DNA of 50,117 nucleotides, taken from positions 1 through 50,117 of the forward strand of contig DASYTI010000057.1 of assembly GCA_036002485.1 (NCBI GenBank). The letters are read 5' to 3'. This DNA comes from Candidatus Methylomirabilota bacterium (GTDB taxonomy: Bacteria > Methylomirabilota > Methylomirabilia > Rokubacteriales > CSP1-6). Numbering within the stretch: the stretch's first letter is position 1; each line of letters opens with the position of its first letter. This document shows, piece by piece, positions 6,859-15,076 of this stretch. The position numbers and the translations under genes are program-made. The notes under the pieces were generated by a model. It did no database searches. It was given only the letters and a program-made list of their open reading frames with translations, and was not told the origin of the DNA.

Positions 6859-7593
6859 ATGACGAGATCCAATCGACGCGAGTTCCTCTCCGGGGTGGCG
6901 GGGGCGGCGGCGGCCGGGCTCATGACGCGGGCCGGCCAGGCCAGCGCCCAGGGCACGGGCGGCAAGATCAAGCCGGATGATCATGCGCTGCTCGTGATCG
7001 TGGACGTGCAGAACGACTTCATTCCCGGGGGCGCCCTTCCCGTCAAGGAGGGTGATCAGATCGTTCCGCTGGTGAACAAGATCGCCGCGGGCTTCCGGCA
7101 TGTGATCCTGACTCAGGACTGGCATACGCCGGGGCACATCTCCTTCGCCTCGACCCATGCCGGCAAGAAGCCCTTCGAGACGGTGGCCCTCGGCTACGGG
7201 ACCCAGGTGCTCTGGCCCGATCACTGCGTGCAAGGCACGCCCGGCGCGGACTTTCACAAGGACCTCAAGGTCCCGCACGCCGAGCTCATCATTCGCAAGG
7301 GATACCGGCAGCACATGGACTCCTACTCGGCCTTCTTCGAGGCCGACGGCAAGGCGACCACGGGGCTCCGGGGCTATGTCCGGGACCGCGGGCTCCGCAA
7401 TCTCTACTTCGTCGGCCTGGCCACGGACTTCTGCGTGGGCTGGTCGGCCCTGGATGCTCGCAAGGTGGGACTTCAGGCCTCGGTGATCGAGGATGCCTGC
7501 CGCGGCATCGACACGGAGGGATCGCTCGCCAAGGCCTGGGCGGCCATGCAGAAGGCCGGGGTCAAGCGCATCCAGTCCAGCGACATCACGTAA
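6859..7593 (+). CDS. Tat-exported isochorismatase-family hydrolase (nicotinamidase-like)
   Basis: This 244-residue protein has a twin-arginine signal (NRREFLSGVAG, residues 5-15, then an Ala-rich core ending in ASAQ). The mature domain shows the cysteine-hydrolase triad D49 (VDVQNDF), K147 and C192 (ATDFCV), and nicotinamidase metal ligands D87 and H89 (DWHTPGH) with H122. Sequence detail fits PncA-type amidohydrolases, which deamidate nicotinamide. An exported copy is unusual, because nicotinamidases are normally cytosolic. The substrate may be another amide in the periplasm. It is the first gene of a short plus-strand pair with the DUF385 gene 7 bases downstream. Confidence 0.8.
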   Translation: MTRSNRREFLSGVAGAAAAGLMTRAGQASAQGTGGKIKPDDHALLVIVDVQNDFIPGGALPVKEGDQIVPLVNKIAAGFRHVILTQDWHTPGHISFASTHAGKKPFETVALGYGTQVLWPDHCVQGTPGADFHKDLKVPHAELIIRKGYRQHMDSYSAFFEADGKATTGLRGYVRDRGLRNLYFVGLATDFCVGWSALDARKVGLQASVIEDACRGIDTEGSLAKAWAAMQKAGVKRIQSSDIT

Positions 7594-7600
7594 AGAGTCG

Positions 7601-7969
7601 ATGCCGGACCCCGCCGCGTCGGAGGAGCCGCAATACCTCTATCTCACGACGCGCGGCCGGAAGACGGGGCGGCCGCGCGAGATCGAGATCTGGTTCACGC
7701 GGCGCGGGCGCTGCTTCTATCTCGTGTCCGAGCGCCGGCTCCGCGCCCACTGGGTGCAGAACCTCCTGGAGGAGCCGCGCGTGCGGTGGAGCGTGGACGG
7801 CCGGAAGTTCCGCGGCCGCGCGCGCGTGGTGCGCGCGGCCAGCGCCCCCGAGCTGGTCCGCGACATCCAGGCCCGCTCGAAGAGCAAGTACGGCTGGGGC
7901 GACGGCCTCGTGGTCGAGCTCGACCCCGGCGCGCCCGCGGCGCGCCGTCGCCCTCACGGCATGGCCTAG
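7601..7969 (+). CDS. DUF385 / deazaflavin-dependent nitroreductase-family protein
   Basis: This 122-residue protein is small, soluble and rich in Arg. The motif TTRGRKTGRPREIEIWF near the N-terminus is typical of the DUF385 (nitroreductase/quinone reductase) split-barrel family, whose studied members bind F420. ATG 7601 is the first reasonable start. The gene begins 7 bases after the hydrolase stop, so the two are probably co-transcribed, and it converges on the crotonase gene 18 bases away. The cofactor, F420 or FMN, cannot be told from the sequence. Confidence 0.65.
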   Translation: MPDPAASEEPQYLYLTTRGRKTGRPREIEIWFTRRGRCFYLVSERRLRAHWVQNLLEEPRVRWSVDGRKFRGRARVVRAASAPELVRDIQARSKSKYGWGDGLVVELDPGAPAARRRPHGMA

Positions 7970-7987
7970 CGGGGGCGGCCGCGCGGC

Positions 7988-8785
7988 TCACCGCGCCGAC
8001 GGAAAGGACGGGGGGCGCTTCTCGCGGATGGCGCGGGCGCCTTCCTTCACATCCTCGAAGCCGAAGCACAGCATCTCGAGGGCGAGCGAGTGGTCGAAGA
8101 TGGGTCCGGCCTGGCGCAGCCAGTTGTTGAGCGCACGCTTGGTGAACCGGATCGCGGGCTGGCTGCCCCCGGCCAGCCCCTCGGCCACGGCCAGGGCCGT
8201 CTCCATGAGCTTGTCGGCGGGAACGCAACGGCTGACGAGACCGATGCGCTCGGCCTCACGACCGTCGATGAAATCGCTCGTGAGGAGATAGTACTTGGCC
8301 TTGGCCATGCCGCAGAGGAGAGGCCAGATGATGGCGGCGTGATCGCCCGCGGCCACGCCGAGCCGCGTGTGGCCGTCCGTGAACCTGGCCGTCTCCGAGA
8401 TGATGCTGACATCGGCGAGCAGGGCCACCACGAGGCCGGCCCCCACCGCCACCCCATTGATGGCGGAGATCACCGGCTTGTCGAGGTTGATGATGTTGTA
8501 CACGAGGTCCGCGGCCTCGCGCATCGTTCGGGCGGCCGCCTCGGGATTCCCCGCCATGTCCTCGACGAGCGCGATATCTCCGCCCGCCGAGAAGGCCCGT
8601 CCCGCTCCGGTGACGAGGGCCACGCGCGCCGCCGGATCGGCGTCGATGGTGAGCCACACCTGGGTCAGCTCCCAGTGCAGCCGCGCATTGGTGGCGTTCA
8701 TCACTTCGGGACGGTTGATCGTGATGAGCACGACCCCGTTCTTCCGGCGGTCGAAGAGCAGGTGCTGGTAATCGGCGTAGTCCAT
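7988..8785 (-). CDS. Enoyl-CoA hydratase/isomerase family (crotonase) protein
   Basis: A 265-residue single-domain crotonase of normal length. The two oxyanion-hole segments are visible (AFSAGGDIA and GVAVGAGL). The position that carries the first catalytic Glu in true hydratases (GxPE) reads RLGVAAGDHAA, so this is probably not a standard hydratase and may be an isomerase, hydrolase or lyase on an acyl-CoA. ATG 8785 has GGAGG 8 bases upstream. A good promoter (TTGACA-17-TAGCAT) precedes it, so it is likely transcribed alone. Confidence 0.85.
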   Translation of the reverse strand: MDYADYQHLLFDRRKNGVVLITINRPEVMNATNARLHWELTQVWLTIDADPAARVALVTGAGRAFSAGGDIALVEDMAGNPEAAARTMREAADLVYNIINLDKPVISAINGVAVGAGLVVALLADVSIISETARFTDGHTRLGVAAGDHAAIIWPLLCGMAKAKYYLLTSDFIDGREAERIGLVSRCVPADKLMETALAVAEGLAGGSQPAIRFTKRALNNWLRQAGPIFDHSLALEMLCFGFEDVKEGARAIREKRPPSFPSAR

Positions 8786-8816
8786 GGACGAAGCCTCCGG
8801 GTAGGGGTCTCGCGCG

Positions 8817-8845
8817 ATGCTAGGGGCGAGGGCCGCCACTGTCAA
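8817..8845 (-). promoter_or_regulatory. Sigma-70-type promoter for the crotonase gene
   Basis: On the minus strand TTGACA (8845-8840) and TAGCAT (8822-8817) are separated by 17 bases. The expected start of transcription near 8810 would give a leader of about 25 bases containing the GGAGG ribosome site. The -35 box is a perfect consensus match. Confidence 0.65.
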
Positions 8846-8905
8846 GGCAAGCATGCATTCGCCCCCCGTCTGGGTGTAGACTAGGCGCCCCAGGGAGGTG
8901 AGGAC

Positions 8906-9184
8906 ATGAGCGAGGAACTGGCGACCAAGGTGCAGGAGCTGATTGACTCGACCATCAATCCGGCCGTGGCCGGCCATGGTGGCTTCGTCCAGCTGATAGA
9001 AGTCAAGGACAACAAGGTCTACCTCCAGATGGGCGGCGGCTGTCAGGGCTGCGGCGCGGCGGATGTCACGCTGAAGGCCGGCATCGAGCGCCTCATCAAG
9101 GAAGAGCTTCCGGAGATCGAGGAAGTACTGGACTCCACCGACCACGCGGCCGGCACCAACCCGTACTACACGCCGGCGAAGTAG
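8906..9184 (+). CDS. NifU-like C-terminal domain protein (Fe-S scaffold)
   Basis: A 92-residue stand-alone NifU C-terminal domain. The pair C46 and C49 in GGGCQGCGAA is the cluster-binding motif. Proteins of this type (Nfu) hold and deliver a [4Fe-4S] cluster to target enzymes in the cytosol. GGAGGTGAGG precedes the ATG closely. A hairpin with a T-run at 9222-9256 terminates it. It stands alone, divergent from the crotonase and convergent with msrQ, so its clients are not indicated by context. Confidence 0.9.
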   Translation: MSEELATKVQELIDSTINPAVAGHGGFVQLIEVKDNKVYLQMGGGCQGCGAADVTLKAGIERLIKEELPEIEEVLDSTDHAAGTNPYYTPAK

Positions 9185-9213
9185 CGACTGAGCGGCGCCC
9201 CGCTCGAAGCTCG

Positions 9214-9861
9214 TTAGCCCGCCCTCTCCCCCAGTGGGGGAGAGGGTTCGTTTTTTAGGGCTCGCGAAGCCAGTTTTTTCCGCCCCCAGTCCCACAGCCG
9301 CACGGCGAGCAGGGCGGCCAGCACGATGGCGTAGTAGTACGGCGTCGTGCGGCCCTTCTTGGCCAGCCACAGGAAGTGGAGCACCCCGAGCACCCCCGCC
9401 ACGTAGACGGCGCGATGGAGCAGTCGCCACCGGGCGCCGCCCAGGCGCTTGATCATGCCCTGGGTCGACGTGAGGGCGAGGGGGATGAGGAGCACGAGGG
9501 CGAGGACGCCCACCGTGATGAAGGGGCGCTTGAGAACGTCCTGCCCCATGCGCTTCCACGCGAAGAAGTGATCGAGCCCTATCCAGACGGTGAAGTGCAG
9601 GCAGACGTAGAAGAAGGCCAGGAGGCCGAGAAGGCGGCGAAACTGGATGGGCCAGGACCAGCGGAACAAGATGCGCAGCGGGGTCATGCCGAGACTGGTC
9701 AGGAGCAGGACGAGGGCGGTGAGCCCCAGGGTCCGCGTGATGTAGTCGATGGGATTGGCGGTGAGATCGTCAGCGAACCAACCACGCACCAGGACCCCGA
9801 GGGGCCAGAGGCTGGCCACCCAGACGGCGGCCTTGAGAGCGACCCGCCTGCGATACGTCAC
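9214..9861 (-). CDS. msrQ: MsrQ, haem-binding membrane subunit of the MsrPQ methionine sulfoxide reductase
   Basis: A 215-residue membrane protein of the ferric-reductase-like family with about six helices. Histidines are placed in helices (CLHFTVWIGLDHFF, LLHRAVYVAG, GVLHFLW) as haem ligands. MsrQ passes electrons from the quinone pool to periplasmic MsrP. GTG 9861 is chosen because it starts 7 bases after the msrP stop. The last residues (PSPPLGERAG) are encoded by the inverted repeat that also terminates nifU on the other strand, so the original C-terminus was probably replaced by repeat sequence. Confidence 0.85.
   Translation of the reverse strand: MTYRRRVALKAAVWVASLWPLGVLVRGWFADDLTANPIDYITRTLGLTALVLLLTSLGMTPLRILFRWSWPIQFRRLLGLLAFFYVCLHFTVWIGLDHFFAWKRMGQDVLKRPFITVGVLALVLLIPLALTSTQGMIKRLGGARWRLLHRAVYVAGVLGVLHFLWLAKKGRTTPYYYAIVLAALLAVRLWDWGRKKLASRALKNEPSPPLGERAG
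9222..9256 (+). terminator. Intrinsic terminator of the nifU-like gene, made of repeat sequence
   Basis: CCCTCTCCCCC (9222-9232) pairs with GGGGGAGAGGG (9236-9246) around AGT, followed by TTCGTTTTTT (9247-9256). This is an 11-base-pair stem plus T-run on the plus strand, 37 bases after the nifU-like stop. The same bases encode the end of msrQ on the opposite strand. Confidence 0.75.
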
Positions 9862-9868
9862 GCGATTT

Positions 9869-10831
9869 CTAGTAGAACTTCCGCAGGTCCATCCCCGTGT
9901 ACATCGAAGCGACCTGATCGCCATAGCCATTGAACATCAGCGTCTCGCGGCGACGCACCTCTGGAATGCGGCGCTCGGTGGCCTGAGTCCAGCGGGGATG
10001 GTCGACCTGCGGGTTCACGTTCGAATAGAAGCCATACTCGCTGGGCGCGGCCTTGTTCCAGGCGGTCTTGGGCTCCTCCGCGGTGAGGCGGATCTTGACC
10101 AGGGACTTGGCGCTCTTGAAGCCGTACTTCCACGGCACCACCACGCGGAACGGCGCGCCGTTCTGGTTCGGGAGGACCTGGCCGTAGAGTCCGACGGTCA
10201 TGAGGGTCAGGGGATGCATGGCCTCGTCGAGCCGGAGCCCTTCCGTATAGGGCCAGTCGAGAGCGAAGCCGAAGAGGCCTCGCCTTTGTCCCGGAAACAT
10301 CTTCGGGTCGACGAGGGTGGTGAACTCGACGTACTTGGCCTGCCCCGTGGGCTCCACGCGCTTGAGCAGATCTTTCAAGGGAAAGCCTATCCACGGAATG
10401 ACCATGGACCAAGCCTCGACGCAGCGGAGCCGGTACACCCGCTCCTCGAGAGGGAACTTCAGGATCTCCTCTATGTCGAAGGTCTTGGGTTTGGCGCAGA
10501 ACCCCTCGACCTTGACCGCCCATGGGCGCGTTTTCAGCGAGGCCTGCAGCCGCTCCGGGTCCTCCTTGTTGGTGCCGAACTCGTAGAAGTTGTTGTAGGA
10601 GGTGACGTTCTTGTACGAGGTCAGCGCGTCGGGCAGCGTGAAGGCCGGGTTCCTGGCCGCCTTGAGCGGGGCGAGATTCCCCTGCGCCGAGGCCCGGGAA
10701 GGCACCAGGGCCAGCGCCGCGGCTCCCGCAATGAAGGCCCGCCGATCGAGATAGAGCCGCTCCTCGGTGATCTCCGAGGCCGGGATGTCCTCTCCTCGAA
10801 CTTTCCTGTCCTGGTCACGCTTGATCAACAT
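9869..10831 (-). CDS. msrP: MsrP, periplasmic molybdopterin methionine sulfoxide reductase
   Basis: A 320-residue protein of the sulfite-oxidase fold. A twin-arginine signal is visible ([16 protein letters not shown], near residues 27-42, cleavage after ASA). C137 in [11 protein letters not shown] is the molybdenum ligand. MsrP repairs oxidised methionines in periplasmic proteins with electrons from MsrQ, encoded next with a 7-base gap. Length and motifs match the family. This pair is normally induced by oxidative chlorine stress in other bacteria; no such regulator is seen here. Confidence 0.92.
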   Translation of the reverse strand: MLIKRDQDRKVRGEDIPASEITEERLYLDRRAFIAGAAALALVPSRASAQGNLAPLKAARNPAFTLPDALTSYKNVTSYNNFYEFGTNKEDPERLQASLKTRPWAVKVEGFCAKPKTFDIEEILKFPLEERVYRLRCVEAWSMVIPWIGFPLKDLLKRVEPTGQAKYVEFTTLVDPKMFPGQRRGLFGFALDWPYTEGLRLDEAMHPLTLMTVGLYGQVLPNQNGAPFRVVVPWKYGFKSAKSLVKIRLTAEEPKTAWNKAAPSEYGFYSNVNPQVDHPRWTQATERRIPEVRRRETLMFNGYGDQVASMYTGMDLRKFY

Positions 10832-10911
10832 GAACTGATCTCCCTCTCCTTGGACTCATCGACCATCCTAACAGGTTCGCGCGCCGAGAGATTCGCGCGA
10901 CCTGGAAACCT

Positions 10912-10939
10912 TTGGCCCACGCCCCCCGATTGAGATAAT
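10912..10939 (+). promoter_or_regulatory. Promoter overlapping the start of the PLD-like gene
   Basis: TTGGCC (10912-10917), a 16-base spacer, then GATAAT (10934-10939). The GTG start codon follows after six bases and there is no Shine-Dalgarno sequence. Transcription would begin at or next to the start codon, which points to a leaderless mRNA. Confidence 0.5.
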
Positions 10940-10945
10940 GGCCGG

Positions 10946-11500
10946 GTGATCCGGCCCCGTCCATGGGCAGGGTGGGTGCTCGTCCTGGCGCTTCTGACCC
11001 CCGCTTCCCGCCCGGCTCTTGCCTCCCACGCCCAGCATCCTCCGGAGGTTGGATTCACCTGTCCTGGGCTGGTCCGCTTCTCTCCCCATGGCGGCGCCGA
11101 GGCCCTCGTCGTCGACACCCTCGGCCAGGCCCGCGTCACCGTGCACATCGCCATCTACGGGTTGACGAGCCGCAAGATCGAGCAGGCGCTGCTGGACCTT
11201 GCCCAGGCCGGCGTGCGCGTATCCATCAAATCCGACCATGTCCAGAGCGCGGGCAAGGCTCAAGGGGCACTCCTGTCACGACTGCGCGCGGCCGGCATAG
11301 AGGTGGAGGTCTCGCGTGTCGGGCGACTGCTCCACGATAAGTTCGCGGTGGTGGACGGTCGCTGGGTCATCACCGGGAGCTTCAACTGGACCGAGGGAGC
11401 GGAGCGCCGCAACCGGGAGAATGTCCTGGCCCTCGATTGCCCGGCCCTGGCCCAGGCCTTCGAGGCGGAGTGGGAGACGATCCGCCCCGACGACCCGTAG
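10946..11500 (+). CDS. Phospholipase D-like (single HKD) exported protein
   Basis: A 184-residue protein with a signal peptide (residues 1-26, hydrophobic WVLVLALL, then ALA). One HKD motif is present: H-x-K-x4-D in LHDKFAVVDG followed by TGSFNWTEGA. Single-motif members of the PLD superfamily act as dimers and include the Nuc-type nucleases, so a periplasmic nuclease is the simplest reading; a phosphodiesterase on lipid is also possible. It starts with GTG 10946 six bases after a -10 box. The 215-bp palindrome begins one base after its stop and may terminate it. Confidence 0.8.
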   Translation: MIRPRPWAGWVLVLALLTPASRPALASHAQHPPEVGFTCPGLVRFSPHGGAEALVVDTLGQARVTVHIAIYGLTSRKIEQALLDLAQAGVRVSIKSDHVQSAGKAQGALLSRLRAAGIEVEVSRVGRLLHDKFAVVDGRWVITGSFNWTEGAERRNRENVLALDCPALAQAFEAEWETIRPDDP

Positions 11501-11501
11501 G

Positions 11502-11716
11502 GGTCCTGGACCAATTTGCTCGCCAATTCTACTCAGCTCTCGCCTCGCGGCGGGGCCGCTCAGCTCGAAAGGCCACGTTCGCGGTCGCCAGCAGCGCTCA
11601 ACGTACAGAAAGTACGCCTCGCACTGCTGGCTCCCTCGGGCGTGGCCTTTCGAGCTGAGGGGCGTAGCCCCGAGGCGAGGGCTGGGTTGGTCTGGCTCGC
11701 AACTTGGCCCAGGACC
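11502..11716. repeat. 215-bp near-perfect palindrome, copy A
   Basis: The outer arms GGTCCTGG (11502-11509) and CCAGGACC (11709-11716) enclose a long inverted repeat. Inner matching blocks include AGCTCGAAAGGCCACG against CGTGGCCTTTCGAGCT, with CGTAC...GTACG at the centre. It is the same length as copy B at 20640-20854 and shares its layout. The gap 11501-11759 between the PLD-like and M48 genes contains this element and the M48 promoter, and no other gene is seen. Confidence 0.85.
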
Positions 11717-11731
11717 AAAGCTGGGGATTTC

Positions 11732-11761
11732 TTGATCAGGCGGGCTAACCGGCGATAGGAT
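11732..11761 (+). promoter_or_regulatory. Promoter for the M48 metalloprotease gene
   Basis: TTGATC (11732-11737), 18 bases, TAGGAT (11756-11761). The -10 box covers the first possible ATG (11760), so translation should start at the next ATG, 11772, on a very short or absent leader. Confidence 0.45.
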
Positions 11762-11771
11762 GTGGGTTCCC

Positions 11772-12449
11772 ATGCGACGGCGGAGCTTGCTCGTCATCCT
11801 CGTTGTGGCGGTCTGGTCGGCCGGCTGTGCCTCCCTGCCCGCCGGTACCTACTATCCCTCGCCCACGGACCCCAATACGCGCCGGGTGGCGAATATCCTG
11901 CACCGCGCCGCGGTGGCGGCCGGCGACGATCCCACCCGCTATAGCTTCTCCTTCATCAAGAGCCAGCACGCGGCGGCCTATACCGACGAGGACGCGACCT
12001 TCTACATCACGGACGGTCTGGCCAGGCTGCCCAACCCGGTCCTCGAGGCCGCCGTGGCCCACGAGGTTGCCCACGAAGTGCTCGATCACGTCGGGACCCG
12101 GCGGCGCCTGGCCCTGTCGCTCAATGCCGGCTTCGGCACGGCCGGTATCTTCGCGCCGGGCGTGGGACTCCTCGATTTCCTCGTCAATCCGCTGGTGGTA
12201 CGGGCCTTCTCGCGCCAGCAGGAGCTCGCCGCCGACCAGCGCGCCATCGAGATCCTTCGTGCCATGGGCAATCCCACGCCGCGCCGTAGTCTCTCCGAGT
12301 CCTTGCGCGCGGTGGACGCCGTGCTCGTCCGCACGCGCGACGAGGGCGGCAGTGTGCTCGATACGCACCCCACGCTCGAGGACAGGCTCAAGGCTCTCGA
12401 GCCGCTCGAGCCGGCCACCGTCGCCGGAGCTCCGGGCAAGAAGCCGTAG
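11772..12449 (+). CDS. M48-family metallopeptidase lipoprotein
   Basis: A 225-residue lipoprotein. MRRRSLLVILVVAVWSAGC gives a lipobox (SAGC) and a lipid-anchored mature protein. The zinc motif HEVAHEVLDH (HExxH) and the later glutamate in QELAADQRAIE match M48 peptidases, close to the LoiP/BepA-like quality-control proteases of the envelope. A THPTLEDRLKAL motif near the end is typical of the family. ATG 11772 is preferred over 11760 because the latter lies in the promoter and the lipoprotein signal starts cleanly here. It converges on the RDD gene 24 bases away. Confidence 0.85.
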   Translation: MRRRSLLVILVVAVWSAGCASLPAGTYYPSPTDPNTRRVANILHRAAVAAGDDPTRYSFSFIKSQHAAAYTDEDATFYITDGLARLPNPVLEAAVAHEVAHEVLDHVGTRRRLALSLNAGFGTAGIFAPGVGLLDFLVNPLVVRAFSRQQELAADQRAIEILRAMGNPTPRRSLSESLRAVDAVLVRTRDEGGSVLDTHPTLEDRLKALEPLEPATVAGAPGKKP

Positions 12450-12473
12450 TCTGCGAGTCTTCCCGTCCAGTTT

Positions 12474-12980
12474 TCAGGCGCTGAGCCGGTGCTCGATCAC
12501 TATTGGCACTTCAGGCTCGAGCTCGGCCATGGCACGTGCCGACCCCGCATCCACGACTCGCGTTCCCGCCAGCATGTCGGCCAGCCCCCGCCGCTCCCGC
12601 GTCACGAGTATCCCCACATAGCCCAATCCCAGACTGGCCGCCGAGAGAAGGCCACCCAGACAACGGAGGCACGCCGCCCCCACGCCTACGGGGCCGCCAT
12701 CGCGGCGCACGACCATGACGCCCACCGCCATCTTGCCCAGGGTCTGGCCGCCCGCCACGAGCATGAAGACGTGATAGGCGACGTGGAGAGCCACCGCGAA
12801 GACGGGCAAGGCCAGAGCGAGAACGAGAAGCTCGCGGAGATCACGCGGGGCGCCGCGAAGCTCCCACACGCCGATCAAGAGCCACATCGAGCCCAGGAGC
12901 CAGGCGCCGAGCCCGACGAGGCCGTCGAGGAGGTGCGCGGCGAGACGGCGCCAGAAGCCGGCCGCGACCAGCTCCGTCAT
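12474..12980 (-). CDS. RDD-family membrane protein
   Basis: A 168-residue protein with three or four membrane helices. The family hallmark region is partly visible as FWRRLAAHLLDGLVG near the N-terminus and GQTLGKMAVGVMVV in the middle. RDD proteins are small inner-membrane proteins; some are linked to ion transport, but most have no assigned role. The ATG overlaps the stop of the upstream lytic transglycosylase as ATGA, so the two are co-translated. Confidence 0.8.
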   Translation of the reverse strand: MTELVAAGFWRRLAAHLLDGLVGLGAWLLGSMWLLIGVWELRGAPRDLRELLVLALALPVFAVALHVAYHVFMLVAGGQTLGKMAVGVMVVRRDGGPVGVGAACLRCLGGLLSAASLGLGYVGILVTRERRGLADMLAGTRVVDAGSARAMAELEPEVPIVIEHRLSA

Positions 12981-15067
12981 GGCTTGGCGCTCACCGCGGA
13001 TGGAGCGTAGAGTCGACGATACTCTTCCCAGGCGAGCATGACGCGCCGGACGAAGCGGCGGGTCTCGTCGTAGGGGATGAGCTCGACCCACACCTCGAGG
13101 TCCTCGGTGGGCCGGCTCTTCCACCACTCGCGCACGCGCGTGGGGCCGGCATTGTACGCGGCCACGGCCAGGCGGGGCTCGCCGAACTCCTTCATGAGCA
13201 CCCCCAGGTAGGCGCCGCCCAGGGCGAGATTGACCGCGGGGTCGTCCAGCGACTCCTCGCTCGTGGGGAGCCCGCGGCTCCTGGCGAGCGGGCGGGCGGT
13301 GTCGGGCATGAGCTGCATGAGCCCGCGCGCCCCCACGCGCGAGCGCGCCTGGGGGTTGAACGAGGACTCCTCGCGCACCATGGCCGCCACGAAGTACGGG
13401 TCGAGGGCCGCTCGCGAGGCGGCGTCGCTCAGCTCATTGCGCCATCCCATCGGATAGAAGAGATCCCAGAAGGTCCGCGGCACGGACGGCGCGCTCCGCG
13501 CCACGCCGAGGAAGCTCCGCCGAAGGATGCGCAGCGACAGGTAGAAGCGCGATTCCTGGGCATAGGCGGCCGAGAGGGCATAGAGCCGCCGTGGATTGTC
13601 GGCGGACCGCCGCACCATGGAATCCATCTCGTCGTCGGCGTAGTCGCCGAGCCCAACCGCGCGCAGCGCTTCCACGCGCGCCCACGGCGCCTCGGCCTGG
13701 AGGAGCTCGCGAGGATCCGCGGGCAGCGATGCCGCGAGCTGAGCGGAGGCGGGATTGCGACCCGGGCCCGGCTGGACGTGCGGAGCCCGGCGGGAGGCGA
13801 GAATGCCGTAGTAGCTGCGCGGCGCCTCCGCGATGAGCTGAGTGAACTGCCGGGTCGCGGCCTCGGTCTGGCCGAGCTCCGCCTGGGCGCGGCCGATCCA
13901 GTAGGTCGAAGCGTCGCGATACCCCTGGCTGGCCATGCGGACCGAGGAAATACGACCCCACCGCTCGACGGCCTCGCCATAGTCGCCGCGCAGCCACGAG
14001 AGCCAGCCGAGCCGCCATGTCGCGGCCAAACCCTCGTCACTCTCCGGATAGCTCTGGGCCAGCCTGACGTAGACAGGCTCCGCCGACTTGGGCGCGCTCC
14101 CCGCCTCCAGGAGGCGCGCCTTGAGCAGCAACGCCTCCGGCGCCTCCGCGCTCTTGGGCTCGGCGGTGAGAAGGCGGTCGAGCTGCACGATGGCGCCCTC
14201 GCGATTCTTCTTCTGCTGGATCTTCGCCGAGTCGAGGATCCACGGCGCGCGCTTGTCGGCGGGGGCGAGGGCGAGCGCCCGGTTGACGGCGAGCAGCGCG
14301 GCGTCGTCGCGATTGAGGCGGCGCGAGGCTTCCATGACCACGTGAAGGGCGCGCAGGGCCACCTCTGTCGAGGGCCGCTCCGCGAGGAGAAGATCCGCTT
14401 CGCTGCGCGAGGCCTCGGCCGTTCCCGCCGCCACCAGACGCTCGGCGCGCTCCACCCGCTGGGCCGGGGTGGGCGCGGCCACGGGCACGCCGCGGCCCTC
14501 GAGGGCGCGGAGCTCGCGCGCCGCCGCCTCGCCCTGCGGGGAAGCGGGGAGGAGGAGCCACAGCTCGCGGTACGCCGCGGCCGCTTCGCCGAGTCGCCCG
14601 GCATTGGCGAGGGCCTGGGCCCAGGCCAGCCGCACGCGCGGGAGGTCGGGCAGATCCGGGAATCGATCGAGGACGCGGCGCCAGAGAGCGGCCGCCCCCG
14701 CCTCGTCGCCCGCGCGCGAGGCCTGCTCGGCGGCGAGCATGAGCGCGGCGGGCACGGCGCGGCTATCGGGCCACTGGTCGGGGATTTGCTGGGCCACCAC
14801 GCGCGCGCCCGCGGGGTCGCCCAGGCGCGCCAGGCTTTCCGCCTGGTAAAGGAGCGCGTAGTCGCCGATGGGAGCCGCCGAACGCGCAATGTCGGCGAGC
14901 TCGCGCGCGGCCGTCGCCCAGTCGCCCGCCCGATAGCTCTGCAGGGCCGCGGCAAAGCGGTCGCGCGCCTCGGGGGCCAGACGGACAGGTGCGGGCCCCG
15001 CCGTGGACGCGGAGGCGAGGAGCGCCACGAAGAGGATACAGACGACGGCCGTGCACGCGCGCCGCAT
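12977..15067 (-). CDS. slt: Soluble lytic murein transglycosylase (Slt70-type)
   Basis: A 696-residue exported protein. It has a signal peptide (1-24), a long helical superhelix of TPR-like repeats (about 30-530), and a C-terminal lysozyme-like SLT domain. The SLT domain shows the catalytic Glu in VREESSFNP, then GARGLMQLMP and YNAGPTRVREW. The enzyme cleaves peptidoglycan glycan strands with formation of 1,6-anhydro-MurNAc in the periplasm. Length and architecture match Slt70. It sits between the CDP-alcohol phosphatidyltransferase gene (9 bases upstream) and the RDD gene (4-base overlap), in one long minus-strand operon that starts with glnD. Confidence 0.92.
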   Translation of the reverse strand: MRRACTAVVCILFVALLASASTAGPAPVRLAPEARDRFAAALQSYRAGDWATAARELADIARSAAPIGDYALLYQAESLARLGDPAGARVVAQQIPDQWPDSRAVPAALMLAAEQASRAGDEAGAAALWRRVLDRFPDLPDLPRVRLAWAQALANAGRLGEAAAAYRELWLLLPASPQGEAAARELRALEGRGVPVAAPTPAQRVERAERLVAAGTAEASRSEADLLLAERPSTEVALRALHVVMEASRRLNRDDAALLAVNRALALAPADKRAPWILDSAKIQQKKNREGAIVQLDRLLTAEPKSAEAPEALLLKARLLEAGSAPKSAEPVYVRLAQSYPESDEGLAATWRLGWLSWLRGDYGEAVERWGRISSVRMASQGYRDASTYWIGRAQAELGQTEAATRQFTQLIAEAPRSYYGILASRRAPHVQPGPGRNPASAQLAASLPADPRELLQAEAPWARVEALRAVGLGDYADDEMDSMVRRSADNPRRLYALSAAYAQESRFYLSLRILRRSFLGVARSAPSVPRTFWDLFYPMGWRNELSDAASRAALDPYFVAAMVREESSFNPQARSRVGARGLMQLMPDTARPLARSRGLPTSEESLDDPAVNLALGGAYLGVLMKEFGEPRLAVAAYNAGPTRVREWWKSRPTEDLEVWVELIPYDETRRFVRRVMLAWEEYRRLYAPSAVSAKP

Positions 15068-15076
15068 AGTGCGAGT

